Under the pieces are notes generated by a model. That model was given only the letters and a program-made list of their open reading frames with translations. It had not been told where the DNA came from and made no database searches. DNA of 64,000 nucleotides, taken from the NCBI RefSeq assembly GCF_004342225.1, contig NZ_SMAR01000007.1, forward strand, positions 62,001 to 126,000. Reading direction: 5' to 3'. This document shows, piece after piece, positions 28,085 to 38,430 of the stretch. Each line of letters starts with the position of its first letter. Position 1 is the first letter of the stretch. The translations under genes and the position numbers were made by a program. This DNA comes from Martelella mediterranea. Its GTDB lineage: Bacteria; Pseudomonadota; Alphaproteobacteria; Rhizobiales; Rhizobiaceae.

Positions 28085-29416
28085 ATGCTAATCGCTATTG
28101 TCATTGTGGCAGCATTGTTCGGATTGCTCTTTGGTTTCGACCAGGGTGTCATTTCGGGCGCATTGCCCTTCATCAAGCAGGACTTCGTCGTCACCCCGTT
28201 CATGGAGGGCGTGATCACATCCGCCGTCCCGCTCGGCGCGGTTGCCGGTACCATCGTCGCGATGGTCACCACGGACAAATATGGGCGAAAGCCGATGCTT
28301 GTCCTCGGCGCCATCATCTTCTTCGTCGGCTCGCTCGCCTCTGCTCTGGCGTTTGACCAGTATATTCTGACGCTCTCACGTCTTCTGATTGGTGTGGGTA
28401 TCGGCGCCTCGGCAATGACCGCACCGATGTTTCTGGCGGAAGTGGCCCCGGCACGGATCCGCGGTACGATCGTTTCGGCTTTTCAGCTGATGATCACCAT
28501 CGGTATTATGGTGTCATACATGTCGAACGCTGCCTTTGGAGCGTCGGGAGACTGGCGCTGGATGATTGGTGTCGGCGTGTTCCCGGCCATCATCGCTTTT
28601 GTTGGTATCCTCCTCTCACCGGAAACACCACGCTGGCTGACGCTGAACAAGAACGCAGACAAGGCACGCGATATCATCGCCCACCTTCAGCCAGAAGCGA
28701 CAGATGCCGATCTTGACCGCATCATCCATGAGATCAAGGAAAGTGCACATGAGGAAGACGCAAAGCCCGCATGGAGCACCTTCCTGAAGAAGGGGATCCT
28801 GCCGGTCACAAGCTTTGCCATGATCGTCTTCGTGCTTCAGCAGCTTTCCGGTATCAACGCGATCATCTATTACGCCCCGGAAATTTTCAAACAGGCTGGC
28901 TTTTCCGGCCAGATGACACAGCTTCTTGCAACGGTCGGCGTGGGTGTCGTCAATGTCGCCCTGACAATCGTTGCGATGTATCTCGTAGAGTCGATCGGTC
29001 GCCGCAAGCTTCTCATTCTCGGCTTTGTTGGCACATCGATCAGCATGGCCGTTGTGACCGGCGCAACCATGGCTGCCATACCGGCAAGTCCCTATATCGC
29101 GCTGTTCGGCATCTTTGCCTTTATCGCCTTCTTCGCGGTCAGTCTCGGTCCGTTGCCCTGGCTTTACATGTCCGAGCTGTTTCCGCTTCGTCTTCGCCCG
29201 CGCGGTATGGCGCTGGCTTCGGTCGCAAACTGGTTCTTCAACTTCATCGTTGCCTTGTTGTTCCCGGTTCTTCTCAGCGGCATCGGCATTGTCGGCACCT
29301 TCGGTATTTTCACGATCTGCTGTGTCGCTGGCATTATCTATGCCATCGCCGTAGCACCGGAAACCAAAGGCGTTTCGCTGGAAGAAATCGAACAACGCAT
29401 GGTTATGGAAAGCTGA
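28085..29416 (+). CDS. Sugar porter of the major facilitator superfamily
   Basis: 443 residues, twelve membrane segments. Sugar-porter signatures are GFDQGVISGALPFI (helix 1), TTDKYGRKPMLV (loop 2-3), PETPRWLTLN, FVLQQLSGINAIIYYAPEIF (helix 7), SIGRRKLLI and the end PETKGVSLEEIEQ. The family brings in hexoses or pentoses, usually with a proton; the sugar is not predictable. GGAG lies 9 bases before ATG 28085. The N-terminus begins almost directly in helix 1, shorter than in many members; an in-frame TGA just upstream rules out an extension. A terminator follows. Confidence 0.92.
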   Translation: MLIAIVIVAALFGLLFGFDQGVISGALPFIKQDFVVTPFMEGVITSAVPLGAVAGTIVAMVTTDKYGRKPMLVLGAIIFFVGSLASALAFDQYILTLSRLLIGVGIGASAMTAPMFLAEVAPARIRGTIVSAFQLMITIGIMVSYMSNAAFGASGDWRWMIGVGVFPAIIAFVGILLSPETPRWLTLNKNADKARDIIAHLQPEATDADLDRIIHEIKESAHEEDAKPAWSTFLKKGILPVTSFAMIVFVLQQLSGINAIIYYAPEIFKQAGFSGQMTQLLATVGVGVVNVALTIVAMYLVESIGRRKLLILGFVGTSISMAVVTGATMAAIPASPYIALFGIFAFIAFFAVSLGPLPWLYMSELFPLRLRPRGMALASVANWFFNFIVALLFPVLLSGIGIVGTFGIFTICCVAGIIYAIAVAPETKGVSLEEIEQRMVMES

Positions 29417-29447
29417 TCATAAAGCTTTTCAGCCTGCCAATTCTCAA

Positions 29448-29478
29448 AAAAGCCCGCGGCGCTGCTCTGCGGGCTTTT
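29448..29478 (+). terminator. Terminator of the sugar-porter gene
   Basis: AAAAGCCCGC / GCGGGCTTTT stem with an 11-base loop ending in TTTTG, about 30 bases past the stop codon; symmetrical enough to act on both strands. Confidence 0.9.
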
Positions 29479-29620
29479 GTCGTTTGCACGCCTTAACCAT
29501 GCCCCAAAGGACTACGACTAATGGCTGCATTGCTGTGGCCAGTACAAATGGGCGAATAATGCAGCGGGAGACACAGACTGCCGTTTCCATGAGACGGTCA
29601 GTCAGGCGGGAGGAGCACTG

Positions 29621-31132
29621 ATGAAGACCCATATGGTCCGGACCTACACGTCATCCGAAGGTCTTGCACGACACGATCAGCTAGCCTGGAAGATCGCGGC
29701 TGTGGCCGCAGATGATGTACCGCTGGATGATGATGTGGTGGAGATGATCGGCAACCGCATCATCGATAATGCCTCGGTGGCAGCCGCTTCGCTGGCGCGG
29801 CGCCCGATTGTGAGCGCACGCGCGCAGGCCATGTCTCACCCGTTTTCTCGCGGGGCATGCCTGTTCGGTCTGCCGGATGCAGAACGTTTTTCACCGGAGT
29901 GGGCCGCCTGGGCCAATGGCGTGGCCGTGCGCGAGCTCGACTATCACGACACGTTTCTGGCCGCCGATTATTCCCACCCCGGTGATAATATACCGCCGGT
30001 TCTGTCCGTGGCCCAGCATTGCGGTCTGTCTGGCGAAGCGTTGGCCAGAGGCATTGCCACGGGATATGAAATTCAGGTCAATCTGGTCAAAGGTATCTGC
30101 CTGCATGAGCACAAGATCGATCATATTGCCCATCTCGGCCCTTCGGCAGCGGCTGGTATCGGCACGGCCCTCAAACTGGATCACGAGACGATTTATCAGG
30201 CAGTGCAGCAGGCTTTGCACCTGACGACAACAACCCGGCAATCGCGCAAGGGCGAGATTTCCAGCTGGAAGGCCTATGCCCCCGCATTTGCCGGCAAGGT
30301 CGCGGTTGAAGCTGTTGACCGGGCTATGCGCGGTGAAGGTGCACCATCGCCGGCATGGGAAGGCGAAGACGGATTCATCGCCTGGCTGCTTTCCGGCCCG
30401 AAAGCGCTCTATGAAGTTCCCCTGCCCGGCCCCGGCGAGGCCAAACGTGCGATCATGGATACCTACACCAAGGAACACTCAGCCGAATATCAAAGCCAGG
30501 CCCTGATTGATCTGGCCCGACGCATGGGACCAAAGATCGGCGATCTTTCCGAAGTCCGGTCGATCCTGATCGAAACAAGTCACCACACGCATTATGTGAT
30601 CGGTACCGGCGCCAATGATCCGCAAAAGATGGATCCCAATGCCAGCCGGGAGACCCTCGACCACTCGATCATGTATATCTTCGCCGTAGCGCTGGAAGAC
30701 GGCGGCTGGCATCATGAGCGCTCATATGCACCGGAACGCGCCCGCAGGCCGGAGACAGTCGCTCTTTGGCACAAGATTGAAACCACGGAGCATCCGGAAT
30801 GGACGAAACGCTATCACAGCCACGATCCGGCTGAAAAAGCCTTTGGCGGACATGTGACGGTGGCCATGAACGATGGCCGTGTGATTGAGGACGAACTGAC
30901 CGTGGCCGATGCGCACCCTCTTGGGGCCCGGCCCTTCAGCCGCCCGGACTATGTGCGCAAATTCCGTATGCTGGCTGACGGCATCGTTGATGCCGATGAA
31001 CAGGACCGGTTTCTGGATATGGTGGACCAGCTGATCACCCTTACACCGGCAGAGGTGCTTGAGCTGAATTTTACCGCCCTGCCGGACAAGCTGGGTCCGC
31101 CCGCCAGAACCGGTATTTTTGACTGGTCCTGA
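29621..31132 (+). CDS. prpD: 2-methylcitrate dehydratase PrpD
   Basis: 503 residues, MmgE/PrpD family, the normal length for PrpD. It dehydrates 2-methylcitrate to 2-methyl-cis-aconitate in propionate catabolism. Landmarks are [80 protein letters not shown] and [28 protein letters not shown] precedes ATG 29621. It opens a prpDCB operon. No PrpR regulator or PrpE ligase is visible beside it. Confidence 0.95.
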   Translation: MKTHMVRTYTSSEGLARHDQLAWKIAAVAADDVPLDDDVVEMIGNRIIDNASVAAASLARRPIVSARAQAMSHPFSRGACLFGLPDAERFSPEWAAWANGVAVRELDYHDTFLAADYSHPGDNIPPVLSVAQHCGLSGEALARGIATGYEIQVNLVKGICLHEHKIDHIAHLGPSAAAGIGTALKLDHETIYQAVQQALHLTTTTRQSRKGEISSWKAYAPAFAGKVAVEAVDRAMRGEGAPSPAWEGEDGFIAWLLSGPKALYEVPLPGPGEAKRAIMDTYTKEHSAEYQSQALIDLARRMGPKIGDLSEVRSILIETSHHTHYVIGTGANDPQKMDPNASRETLDHSIMYIFAVALEDGGWHHERSYAPERARRPETVALWHKIETTEHPEWTKRYHSHDPAEKAFGGHVTVAMNDGRVIEDELTVADAHPLGARPFSRPDYVRKFRMLADGIVDADEQDRFLDMVDQLITLTPAEVLELNFTALPDKLGPPARTGIFDWS

Positions 31133-31194
31133 ACCACCTGCGGCATGCTTTGAGGAGGGCATGGCGGAGCGTATTGCTTTTGAGGAGGAGCATC

Positions 31195-32337
31195 ATGTCC
31201 GAACTGAAAAAGCCGAAGAAATCGGTGGCGCTTTCCGGCGTCGTTGCTGGCAATACAGCGCTTTGCTCGGTCGGGCAGAGCGGCAACGATCTGCATTATC
31301 GCGGCTACGACATTCTCGATATTGCAGAAACCTGCGATTTTGAAGAGATCGCCTACCTTCTGGTACACGGCGAACTGCCAAACAGGGCCGCCCTTGCCGC
31401 TTACAAAGCCAAGCTCAGAGCGCTACGCGGCCTGCCGACACAGGTGAAACAGGCGCTGGAACTGCTGCCCGCCGCGGCACACCCGATGGATGTGATGCGT
31501 ACCGGCGTTTCGGTTCTTGGCTGCGTTTTGCCGGAAACGGCCGACCACAACATACCCGGCACCCGTGATATTGCCGACAAGCTTCTGGCCTCGCTCAGCT
31601 CGATGCTGATCTACTGGTATCACTTTTCACACAATGGCCGCCGCATTGATGTCGAGACCACGGACGATTCCATCGGCGGACATTTTCTGCACCTTCTGCA
31701 CGGCGAACGACCGCCCGAAAGCCATGTGCGGGCAATGCACACATCACTGATCCTTTATGCCGAACACGAATTCAACGCCTCAACATTTACCGCACGTTCA
31801 ATCACCGGCACGGGCACTGATTTCTATTCCGCCATTTGCGGGGCAATCGGGGCTTTGCGCGGCCCGAAACATGGCGGCGCCAACGAAGTGGCATTCGAGA
31901 TTCAGAAACGTTACACGACCGCCGATGAAGCCGAGGCCGATATCCGCGCGCGCGTGGCGGACAAGGAAGTCATCATCGGCTTCGGCCATCCGGTTTATAC
32001 CATTGCCGACCCACGCAACCGGGTGATCAAGGAGGTGGCCCGCACACTCTCTAAGGAAGCCGGTACGATGAAGATGTTCGAGATCGCAGACCGCATCGAA
32101 GTAACGATGGCCGATGCCCGCAACATGTTCGCAAATCTCGATTGGTTCTCGGCCGTTTCCTATCACATGATGGGTGTGCCGACCGCGATGTTTACACCGC
32201 TTTTTGTGATCGCGCGAACGGCTGGCTGGGCGGCTCATATCATCGAGCAGCGCGAGGACAAAAAGATCATCCGTCCCTCTGCAAACTATATCGGGCCGGA
32301 AAACCGGCCTTTCGTATCCATTGATCAACGCCCGTAA
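31195..32337 (+). CDS. prpC: 2-methylcitrate synthase PrpC
   Basis: 380 residues from ATG 31195, with GAGGAGGAG just upstream; the frame is open further left but only this start fits the family. Citrate-synthase fold. Visible are [22 protein letters not shown] near the N-terminus, [19 protein letters not shown] (substrate His), [16 protein letters not shown] (second catalytic His) and [14 protein letters not shown] (third catalytic His region); the catalytic Asp lies in [13 protein letters not shown]. It condenses propionyl-CoA with oxaloacetate. It follows prpD by 62 bases. Confidence 0.95.
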   Translation: MSELKKPKKSVALSGVVAGNTALCSVGQSGNDLHYRGYDILDIAETCDFEEIAYLLVHGELPNRAALAAYKAKLRALRGLPTQVKQALELLPAAAHPMDVMRTGVSVLGCVLPETADHNIPGTRDIADKLLASLSSMLIYWYHFSHNGRRIDVETTDDSIGGHFLHLLHGERPPESHVRAMHTSLILYAEHEFNASTFTARSITGTGTDFYSAICGAIGALRGPKHGGANEVAFEIQKRYTTADEAEADIRARVADKEVIIGFGHPVYTIADPRNRVIKEVARTLSKEAGTMKMFEIADRIEVTMADARNMFANLDWFSAVSYHMMGVPTAMFTPLFVIARTAGWAAHIIEQREDKKIIRPSANYIGPENRPFVSIDQRP

Positions 32338-32349
32338 AGGAGACGGCTT

Positions 32350-33264
32350 ATGCCTTACCTGATGTCAGCCGATCTGCCGGATGAACCGGCCGGCATTCGC
32401 TTTCGCCGCGCCGTGGAGAGGCGTGAAATCGTCACCATGCCGGGCGTCCATAATGGCATGGCAGCGCTTCAGGCTAAAAAGACCGGATTTGAAGCGCTTT
32501 ATCTTTCCGGCGCAGCAATGACTGCCTCAATGGGCATTCCCGATCTTGGTATGATCACCGTTGACGAGGTCGCATTTTTTATTCGCCAGATCACACGGGC
32601 CAGTGGGCTGCCGCTTCTCGTTGATGGCGACACAGGCTATGGCGAGGCACTGAATGTCATGCACATGGTCCGCACATTCGAGGATGCGGGCGCAGCGGCT
32701 GTTCATATCGAAGATCAGCTACTGCCGAAGAAATGCGGCCACCTGAATGACAAGAAACTGGCCAACCCGCACGACATGGCCGCAAAAATTGCTGCGGCAG
32801 CAAAAGCACGACGGCATCTTTATATCATTGCCCGCACGGATGCGGCCGCCAGCGAAGGCATGGATGGAGCCGTGGCACGCGCTAAGATGTTCATGGATGC
32901 TGGCGCAGATGCAATCTTCCCGGAAGCTCTGACCACTGCCGATATGTTCCGCGAATTCGCCGAACGTATGGACGGTGTCCCACTTCTTGCCAATATGACT
33001 GAATTTGGCCGCACACCTTATATGACGGCGAGCGAATTCGAGGCTTTGGGCTACAAAATGGTGATCTTCCCGGTGTCATCGCTCCGGGTGGCCAACAAAG
33101 CGCAGGAACGGCTGTTTCACACCCTGAAACAGACAGGTTCAACGAAGAATGAACTTGAGAATATGCAGACACGGGCGGAGCTTTACGACACGATCGGCCT
33201 TGCGGAGTATGAAGCGCTTGATGCCACCATTGTCAGTACCGTTCTGCCCACGCCGGAGAAATAG
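32350..33264 (+). CDS. prpB: 2-methylisocitrate lyase PrpB
   Basis: 304 residues of the isocitrate-lyase/PEP-mutase superfamily. It splits 2-methylisocitrate into pyruvate and succinate, the last step of the cycle. Diagnostic features are LYLSGAAMTASMGIPDLG, LLVDGDTGYGEALNV (metal Asp), HIEDQLLPKKCGH (catalytic Cys) and YIIARTDAAASEGMDGA. AAAGGAGA lies 8 bases before ATG 32350 and 12 bases separate it from prpC. Confidence 0.96.
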   Translation: MPYLMSADLPDEPAGIRFRRAVERREIVTMPGVHNGMAALQAKKTGFEALYLSGAAMTASMGIPDLGMITVDEVAFFIRQITRASGLPLLVDGDTGYGEALNVMHMVRTFEDAGAAAVHIEDQLLPKKCGHLNDKKLANPHDMAAKIAAAAKARRHLYIIARTDAAASEGMDGAVARAKMFMDAGADAIFPEALTTADMFREFAERMDGVPLLANMTEFGRTPYMTASEFEALGYKMVIFPVSSLRVANKAQERLFHTLKQTGSTKNELENMQTRAELYDTIGLAEYEALDATIVSTVLPTPEK

Positions 33265-33452
33265 GAAACGCCGGGCCCGCGGGGCTGTCGGTTGCGTCAT
33301 TCAAGACAGAATGATGAAACATGCATGAGTGAAAGACCTTTTTCACTCATGGTCCTTGCCTTGGCTTTGAGGACGCGATAGCGGACGACCTGACTTGCCG
33401 CAGACGGCATTTTTCACGAAATCCATGCTCCTCCCTTTCAGGCAATCCGGCC

Positions 33453-34580
33453 ATGCCTCATTTCCTGCCCCCTGCCCTGCTGTTTCTGGGCAATGCAACG
33501 CTGTTTATCTCACTTTTCGTGCGCATGCCGGAAATCTCGGCAGACATGGGCGTGGGGAAGTCCGCGCTCGGCATTGCGATTTTCGGGGCCTCAATCGGCA
33601 CATTTCTCGCTCTGCCGGTAGCAGGGCGCATTACAAACCGACTGACGCCCCGCATTGCTGCGACGCTGGCGCTCGGCCTGATGGCACCGCTGATCCCGCT
33701 GATGAGTATCATGCCCTATTGGGCCTTCATGCTGGGCTTTGTCAGCTTCGGGTTTATCCGTACTGTTCTGGATGTGGCGGCCAATATGGTCGCGATGGAA
33801 GTGGAAAAGACCACCGGTGTGAAAGTGCTTTCCCGGTCGCACGGTTTCTGGTCGGTTGGTCTTCTGATCGGCTCGCTCTATGGCGGGTTCATGGCCGGGC
33901 AGGATATCACACCGTTTCCCCACCTGATCACGGTTGCCGTTGCCATTATGGCGCTGGCACTGATCGAATTGCGGCTTCTGCCCAAAGGCGGCGTTTCAAC
34001 GACATCCGGCAGTGGCGGCAAGATTTTTGTTGTGCCGGACAAGGCCGTGCTTCTGGTCTGCGCCATTGTCTTCGGCCTCGCGATTGCAGAAGGCACGATT
34101 TATGACTGGGGGATTTTTTACTTTCGCAATGTGCTGGGCGCCTCACCCGCCAATGCAGGTCTGCTGTTTGCCTGCTTCACCGCCAGCATGGGCCTGATGC
34201 GCATGTTTGGCGACCAGTTGCGTGGCCGCTTCACACCCGTTCACCTGCTCAGATTTTCGGTTGTCTGCGTTTTCAGCGGCATCACCGTTCTTGTCGCATT
34301 CCCGAATATCGTCGTCGGCGCATTCGCGCTCATCGTCGTCGGCGCTGGTGTGGCGCTCAACATGCCGGTCGCAGTCGCCGCTGTGACACAGCTTCCCGGC
34401 CGGTCGGCAGCGGATAATCTGGCCGCAATGACACTGGCACTGATGCTTTCAACGCTCGGCGTTCCGCCATTGATGGGAACCGTGGCCGAACATTTCGGCC
34501 TGCAGGTCACCTTCCTTCTGCTGCTGCCAATGCTGGTTGTCAGCTTCTGGCTGGCACCGCGTGCCTATCGCGACATGTGA
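33453..34580 (+). CDS. MFS transporter, unknown substrate
   Basis: 375 residues with about eleven to twelve membrane segments (LPPALLFLGNATLFISLFV at the N-terminus, AFALIVVGAGVALNMPVAVA late). The overall style, with SRSHGFWSVGLLIGSLYGG and EGTIYDWGIFYF, resembles the YbjJ/FucP-like branch of the superfamily. No substrate can be assigned. The Shine-Dalgarno is weak. It lies 188 bases after prpB with no clear terminator between, so read-through from the prp operon is possible. Confidence 0.8.
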   Translation: MPHFLPPALLFLGNATLFISLFVRMPEISADMGVGKSALGIAIFGASIGTFLALPVAGRITNRLTPRIAATLALGLMAPLIPLMSIMPYWAFMLGFVSFGFIRTVLDVAANMVAMEVEKTTGVKVLSRSHGFWSVGLLIGSLYGGFMAGQDITPFPHLITVAVAIMALALIELRLLPKGGVSTTSGSGGKIFVVPDKAVLLVCAIVFGLAIAEGTIYDWGIFYFRNVLGASPANAGLLFACFTASMGLMRMFGDQLRGRFTPVHLLRFSVVCVFSGITVLVAFPNIVVGAFALIVVGAGVALNMPVAVAAVTQLPGRSAADNLAAMTLALMLSTLGVPPLMGTVAEHFGLQVTFLLLLPMLVVSFWLAPRAYRDM

Positions 34581-34586
34581 TCAGGA

Positions 34587-34829
34587 TCAGCTGAAGGCCT
34601 TGAAAGTCACCAGCGTGAACGTGTCCTTCACGCCTTTGATGGTCTGCAGCTGGCTGGTGACGAAATGCCCGATATCGGCCTCGTCCGGCAGATAGAACTT
34701 GGCCAGCAGATCATAGTGGCCGGAAGTGGAATAAATCTCCGAGGTCTCTTCCAGCGTGCGCACGACGATATCGGCAACCTCATAAGCTTCACCGGGATCG
34801 CATTTGAACTGAACGAATATCGCCTTCAT
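34587..34829 (-). CDS. Stand-alone Lrp/AsnC ligand-binding (RAM) domain
   Basis: 80 residues from ATG 34829 (GAGGCAG upstream). It consists only of the alpha-beta ligand-binding domain of Lrp/AsnC regulators: MKAIFVQFKCDPGEAYEVADIV, EIYSTSGHYDLLAKFYLP, IGHFVTSQLQTIKGVKDTFTLVTFKAF. The DNA-binding helix-turn-helix is absent, and I see none in the frame upstream. Such single-domain proteins may bind amino acids or modulate full-length Lrp proteins. It is divergent from gabD. Confidence 0.85.
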   Translation of the reverse strand: MKAIFVQFKCDPGEAYEVADIVVRTLEETSEIYSTSGHYDLLAKFYLPDEADIGHFVTSQLQTIKGVKDTFTLVTFKAFS

Positions 34830-34972
34830 AGTCTGCCTCGTATCATATTGCCGGATCGAAAATTCCGTTGTCACCGGAACTCTATAACAGATGATTATGT
34901 TTCTGAAAGGTGCGGTAGCCTTGCAAGCCGTGCCGCGCTAGCATGAGTTTCAAAATGGCAAGGGAGATTACA

Positions 34973-36457
34973 ATGGCGATTACACCGGAACTGGAATCAA
35001 AGTTGAACGACCCGGCGCTTGCCGGTGGCGGCGCCTTCGTCGCCGGCAACTGGCGAAATGAAGCGAAGAGCGGAGAAACTTTCGAAGTCACAAACCCTTC
35101 GACCGGAGCGGTGATCGCCACTCTGCCGGATTGTGGCCCGGAGGACGTGGAAGAAGCCATTGCCGCGGCACATCGTGCGCAGAAAGAATGGGCCGCCAAA
35201 ACCGGTAAGGAACGTGCCGCCATTCTGCGCAAGCTTTATGATCTTATGGTTGAAAACGCCGACGACCTGGCAACCATCCTCACCATCGAAATGGGCAAGC
35301 CCTGGAAAGAGGCACGCGGCGAAATTCTTTATGGCGGCAGTTATGTCGAATGGTTTGGCGAAGAAGCCAAACGTGCCTATGGCGACATGATCCCCGGCCA
35401 CCAGGCCGATAAACGTATTATGGTGATCCGCCAGCCCATCGGCGTTGTTGGCGCGATTACGCCGTGGAATTTCCCGAACGCCATGCTGGCGCGCAAAATG
35501 GCACCGGCTCTGGCCGCCGGGTGTGCCATGGTTGCCAAGCCTGCGACCCAGACCCCTCTTTCCGCGCTTGCGCTGGCGGTTCTGGCCGAGCGCGCCGGTG
35601 TGCCGTCCGGTGTGCTCTCTGTTCTGACAGCATCCGATGCATCAATGGTCGGCAAGGCTTTCAGTGACGATGACCGCGTGCGCAAGATCACATTCACCGG
35701 CTCCACCAATGTCGGGCGAATTTTGATGCGTCAGGGTGCCGATCAGATCAAGAAGATGGGGCTCGAGCTCGGAGGTAATGCACCATTTATCGTCTTTGAC
35801 GACGCTGATATTGACGCTGCAGTCGATGGCGCCATCGCTTCCAAATACCGCAATGCCGGGCAGACCTGCGTATGCTCAAACCGCCTTTATGTGCAGGCCA
35901 ATGTCTATGATGCCTTTGCCGAAAAACTGGCAAAGCGCGTTTCGGAGCTTTCCGTCGGCGACGGTATGGAAGAAGGCGTCGATATCGGCCCGCTGATCGA
36001 TGAGAATGCGATCAAGAAGGTCAAATCCCATGTTGAGGATGCGGTTGAAAAGGGCGCGCAGATCCAGCTCGGTGGTCGCCCTCACGCACGCGGCGGCCTC
36101 TTCTTCGAGCCGACCGTGCTGACTGATGTGACCACAGACATGAAATGCGCCCGCGAGGAAACGTTCGGTCCCGTCGCACCGCTATTCAGGTTCGAGACGG
36201 AAAAAGACGTGATCGCCATGGCCAATGATACCGAATTCGGCCTCGCCTCTTATTTCTTCTCCCGCGATGTTGCGAAAATCTTCCGCGTCGCAGAGGCGCT
36301 GGAATATGGCATTGTCGGTGTCAATACGGGGCTGATATCAACGGAAGTGGCGCCCTTTGGCGGGATCAAACAGTCCGGCATCGGCCGCGAAGGCTCAAAA
36401 TACGGTCTCGATGACTATATGGAGCTGAAATATATCTGCCTCGGCGGCATCGAATAA
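34973..36457 (+). CDS. gabD: Succinate-semialdehyde dehydrogenase
   Basis: 494 residues, aldehyde-dehydrogenase fold. Landmarks are GAITPWNFPNAMLARKMAPALAAG (cofactor), FTGSTNVGRILM, the catalytic Glu in LELGGNAPFIVFDDADID and the catalytic Cys in YRNAGQTCVCSNRLYVQ; the second Cys two positions later is typical of GabD. It oxidises succinate semialdehyde to succinate with NAD(P). ATG 34973 is chosen because AGGGAG lies 7 bases upstream. Given the DoeA/DoeD-like genes 8-10 kb away, an aspartate-semialdehyde (DoeC) role is an alternative. Confidence 0.9.
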   Translation: MAITPELESKLNDPALAGGGAFVAGNWRNEAKSGETFEVTNPSTGAVIATLPDCGPEDVEEAIAAAHRAQKEWAAKTGKERAAILRKLYDLMVENADDLATILTIEMGKPWKEARGEILYGGSYVEWFGEEAKRAYGDMIPGHQADKRIMVIRQPIGVVGAITPWNFPNAMLARKMAPALAAGCAMVAKPATQTPLSALALAVLAERAGVPSGVLSVLTASDASMVGKAFSDDDRVRKITFTGSTNVGRILMRQGADQIKKMGLELGGNAPFIVFDDADIDAAVDGAIASKYRNAGQTCVCSNRLYVQANVYDAFAEKLAKRVSELSVGDGMEEGVDIGPLIDENAIKKVKSHVEDAVEKGAQIQLGGRPHARGGLFFEPTVLTDVTTDMKCAREETFGPVAPLFRFETEKDVIAMANDTEFGLASYFFSRDVAKIFRVAEALEYGIVGVNTGLISTEVAPFGGIKQSGIGREGSKYGLDDYMELKYICLGGIE

Positions 36458-36491
36458 CGCGATCAACCACGAAAAAGAGCGGTCAAAAACG

Positions 36492-36522
36492 ATAAAAGGC
36501 GGGCACCGGGCCCGCCTTTTAT
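36492..36522. terminator. Bidirectional terminator between gabD and efp
   Basis: A 13-bp stem ATAAAAGGCGGGC / GCCCGCCTTTTAT with a 5-base loop provides T tracts on both strands for the two convergent genes. Confidence 0.92.
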
Positions 36523-36549
36523 CAATCAGTCTTCATGCGGGAGACCTGA

Positions 36550-37119
36550 TTAGTCCTTCGCACGCTCAACGTATGAGCCGTCTTCTGTCAGAATGACAAC
36601 GCGTGTTCCGGCATCAATGTGCGGGGGAACCATGGTGCGAACGCCATTCGAAAGCATGGCTGGTTTGTATGACGACGATGCTGTCTGCCCCTTAACGACC
36701 GGCTCGGTTTCGGTCACTTCCAGCGTTACCTGACGCGGAAGTTCCAGCGCAATTGCAATGCCCTCATGAATCGACAGAATGACGTTCATGCCTTCTGACA
36801 GGTAATTGGCAGAATCGCCAACATCGTCAGCGCTCATGGTCAGCTGGTCATATGTTTCCGGGTTCATGAAGTGGAACCCTTCGGCATCATTATAAAGGAA
36901 AGTGTGGTTCGTATCCTCAACGAAAGCACGCTCAACCTGCTCCGTCGTCTTCCAGCGCTCCGAGACCTTCACACCGTCAGCAATCCGGCGCATGTCAATC
37001 TGGGTGACGGGCGTGCCCTTTCCGGGATGGAAATTCTGGGCGGTGAGAACGACATAAAGCTTGCCGCCGACATCGACGACATTGCCCTTGCGCAGCGACG
37101 AGGCGATGACTTTAACCAT
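36550..37119 (-). CDS. efp: Elongation factor P
   Basis: 189 residues from ATG 37119 (AAGGAAG upstream); longer frames to the right have no similarity. The three-domain EF-P shows [36 protein letters not shown], with the Lys in PGKGTP (about residue 34) the site of beta-lysylation by EpmA, and the C-terminal [29 protein letters not shown] rescues ribosomes stalled at proline runs. It is divergent from epmA. Confidence 0.97.
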   Translation of the reverse strand: MVKVIASSLRKGNVVDVGGKLYVVLTAQNFHPGKGTPVTQIDMRRIADGVKVSERWKTTEQVERAFVEDTNHTFLYNDAEGFHFMNPETYDQLTMSADDVGDSANYLSEGMNVILSIHEGIAIALELPRQVTLEVTETEPVVKGQTASSSYKPAMLSNGVRTMVPPHIDAGTRVVILTEDGSYVERAKD

Positions 37120-37351
37120 AAGACTTCCTTTGAACGACGGTTGAGCATCAAAAAAGCACGCATCAACCTTTGAAAATTCTTGAAAGCGGACTAACCCAAA
37201 TTTGATCGGAATTCTAGGCCGATTCGGAATTCCAGGCTTTACATCCACCTGCCCGGACGCGCTTTTGTCTTCGCCTGAACGCGAATCCGCAGGACCAGGG
37301 TTTGAAATCCTCCATTTCGAGCGAAAACAGGCACGGGATAAGACAAAAGCC

Positions 37352-38428
37352 ATGAGCAAGACGGAACATATCAGCAGCGCCTGGTGGCACCCGCACCGCC
37401 ATGCAGACCGGCGTGCGGCACTTCTGGCGCGAAATCGGACAAAAAGCCGGATTCTCAACTGGTTTGCCGAGCAGGATTTTATCGAAATCGATGTGCCTGC
37501 ACTGCAGTTTTCGCCGGGTAACGAGACCCATCTCCATGCCTTTCATACCAGTATGATCGGCAATGACGGGGCAGCTGAAACGATGTATCTTCACACATCA
37601 CCGGAATTCACCGCCAAGAAGCTGCTGGCCGCCGGGGAAGAAAAAATCGTCAGCTTCGGGCATGTCTATCGCAACCGCGAACGTGGTCCGCTGCACCATC
37701 CCGAGTTTACAATGGTGGAATGGTACCGCGCCGGTGCGCCTTTCGAGAAGCTGTACGAAGACTGCGCCGCGCTGATGATCATCGCGGCCGAAGCCGCAGG
37801 CACAGATCAGCTCCGCTGGAGAGACAGCGTCTGTGATCCGTTTGCGACGCCGGAACGCCTTTCGGTTGCCGATGCCTTTGAACAATTCGCAGGGATCAAT
37901 CTCATTGCAACGATCGGAACGGACGGCACCACCCACCAGCAAGAACTGGCGGCGCAGATGCAAGACGCCGGAATTCGCTTTGCCGAGGATGATACATGGT
38001 CTGACCTTTTCTCCCGTATTCTCGTGGAAAAGGTAGAGCCGAGGCTCGGTCACCATCGTGCAACCATTCTGGAAAAATACCCGGCACCGGAGGCAGCACT
38101 GGCACGAAAAAGCCCCGATGACAATCGCATCAGCGAGCGGTTTGAGCTTTATGCCTGCGGTGTGGAACTTGCAAACGGCTTCGGCGAATTAACCGACCCA
38201 ACGGAGCAACGCAGCCGGTTCGAGGTAGAGATGAGAGATAAGCTGTCGCTTTATGGCGAAGAATATCCGATCGATGAAGACTTTCTGTCGGCACTTTCGA
38301 TCATGCCGGACGCAAGCGGCATTGCTCTTGGCTTCGACCGGTTGGTGATGCTGGCGGTCGGTGCCCGACGCATCGAAGACGTGCTGTGGGCACCGGTTTA
38401 CGGCAAGTCAGGAAAACGTAGTCTCTGA
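37352..38428 (+). CDS. epmA: EF-P--(R)-beta-lysine ligase EpmA
   Basis: 358 residues, a class II lysyl-tRNA synthetase core without the anticodon-binding domain. Motif 2 is [24 protein letters not shown] and motif 3 is [55 protein letters not shown] is the usual EpmA N-terminus. It activates beta-lysine and attaches it to EF-P. The start ATG 37352 has no strong Shine-Dalgarno. The aminomutase EpmB, often adjacent in rhizobia, is not found beside it. Confidence 0.95.
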   Translation: MSKTEHISSAWWHPHRHADRRAALLARNRTKSRILNWFAEQDFIEIDVPALQFSPGNETHLHAFHTSMIGNDGAAETMYLHTSPEFTAKKLLAAGEEKIVSFGHVYRNRERGPLHHPEFTMVEWYRAGAPFEKLYEDCAALMIIAAEAAGTDQLRWRDSVCDPFATPERLSVADAFEQFAGINLIATIGTDGTTHQQELAAQMQDAGIRFAEDDTWSDLFSRILVEKVEPRLGHHRATILEKYPAPEAALARKSPDDNRISERFELYACGVELANGFGELTDPTEQRSRFEVEMRDKLSLYGEEYPIDEDFLSALSIMPDASGIALGFDRLVMLAVGARRIEDVLWAPVYGKSGKRSL

Positions 38429-38430
38429 CC

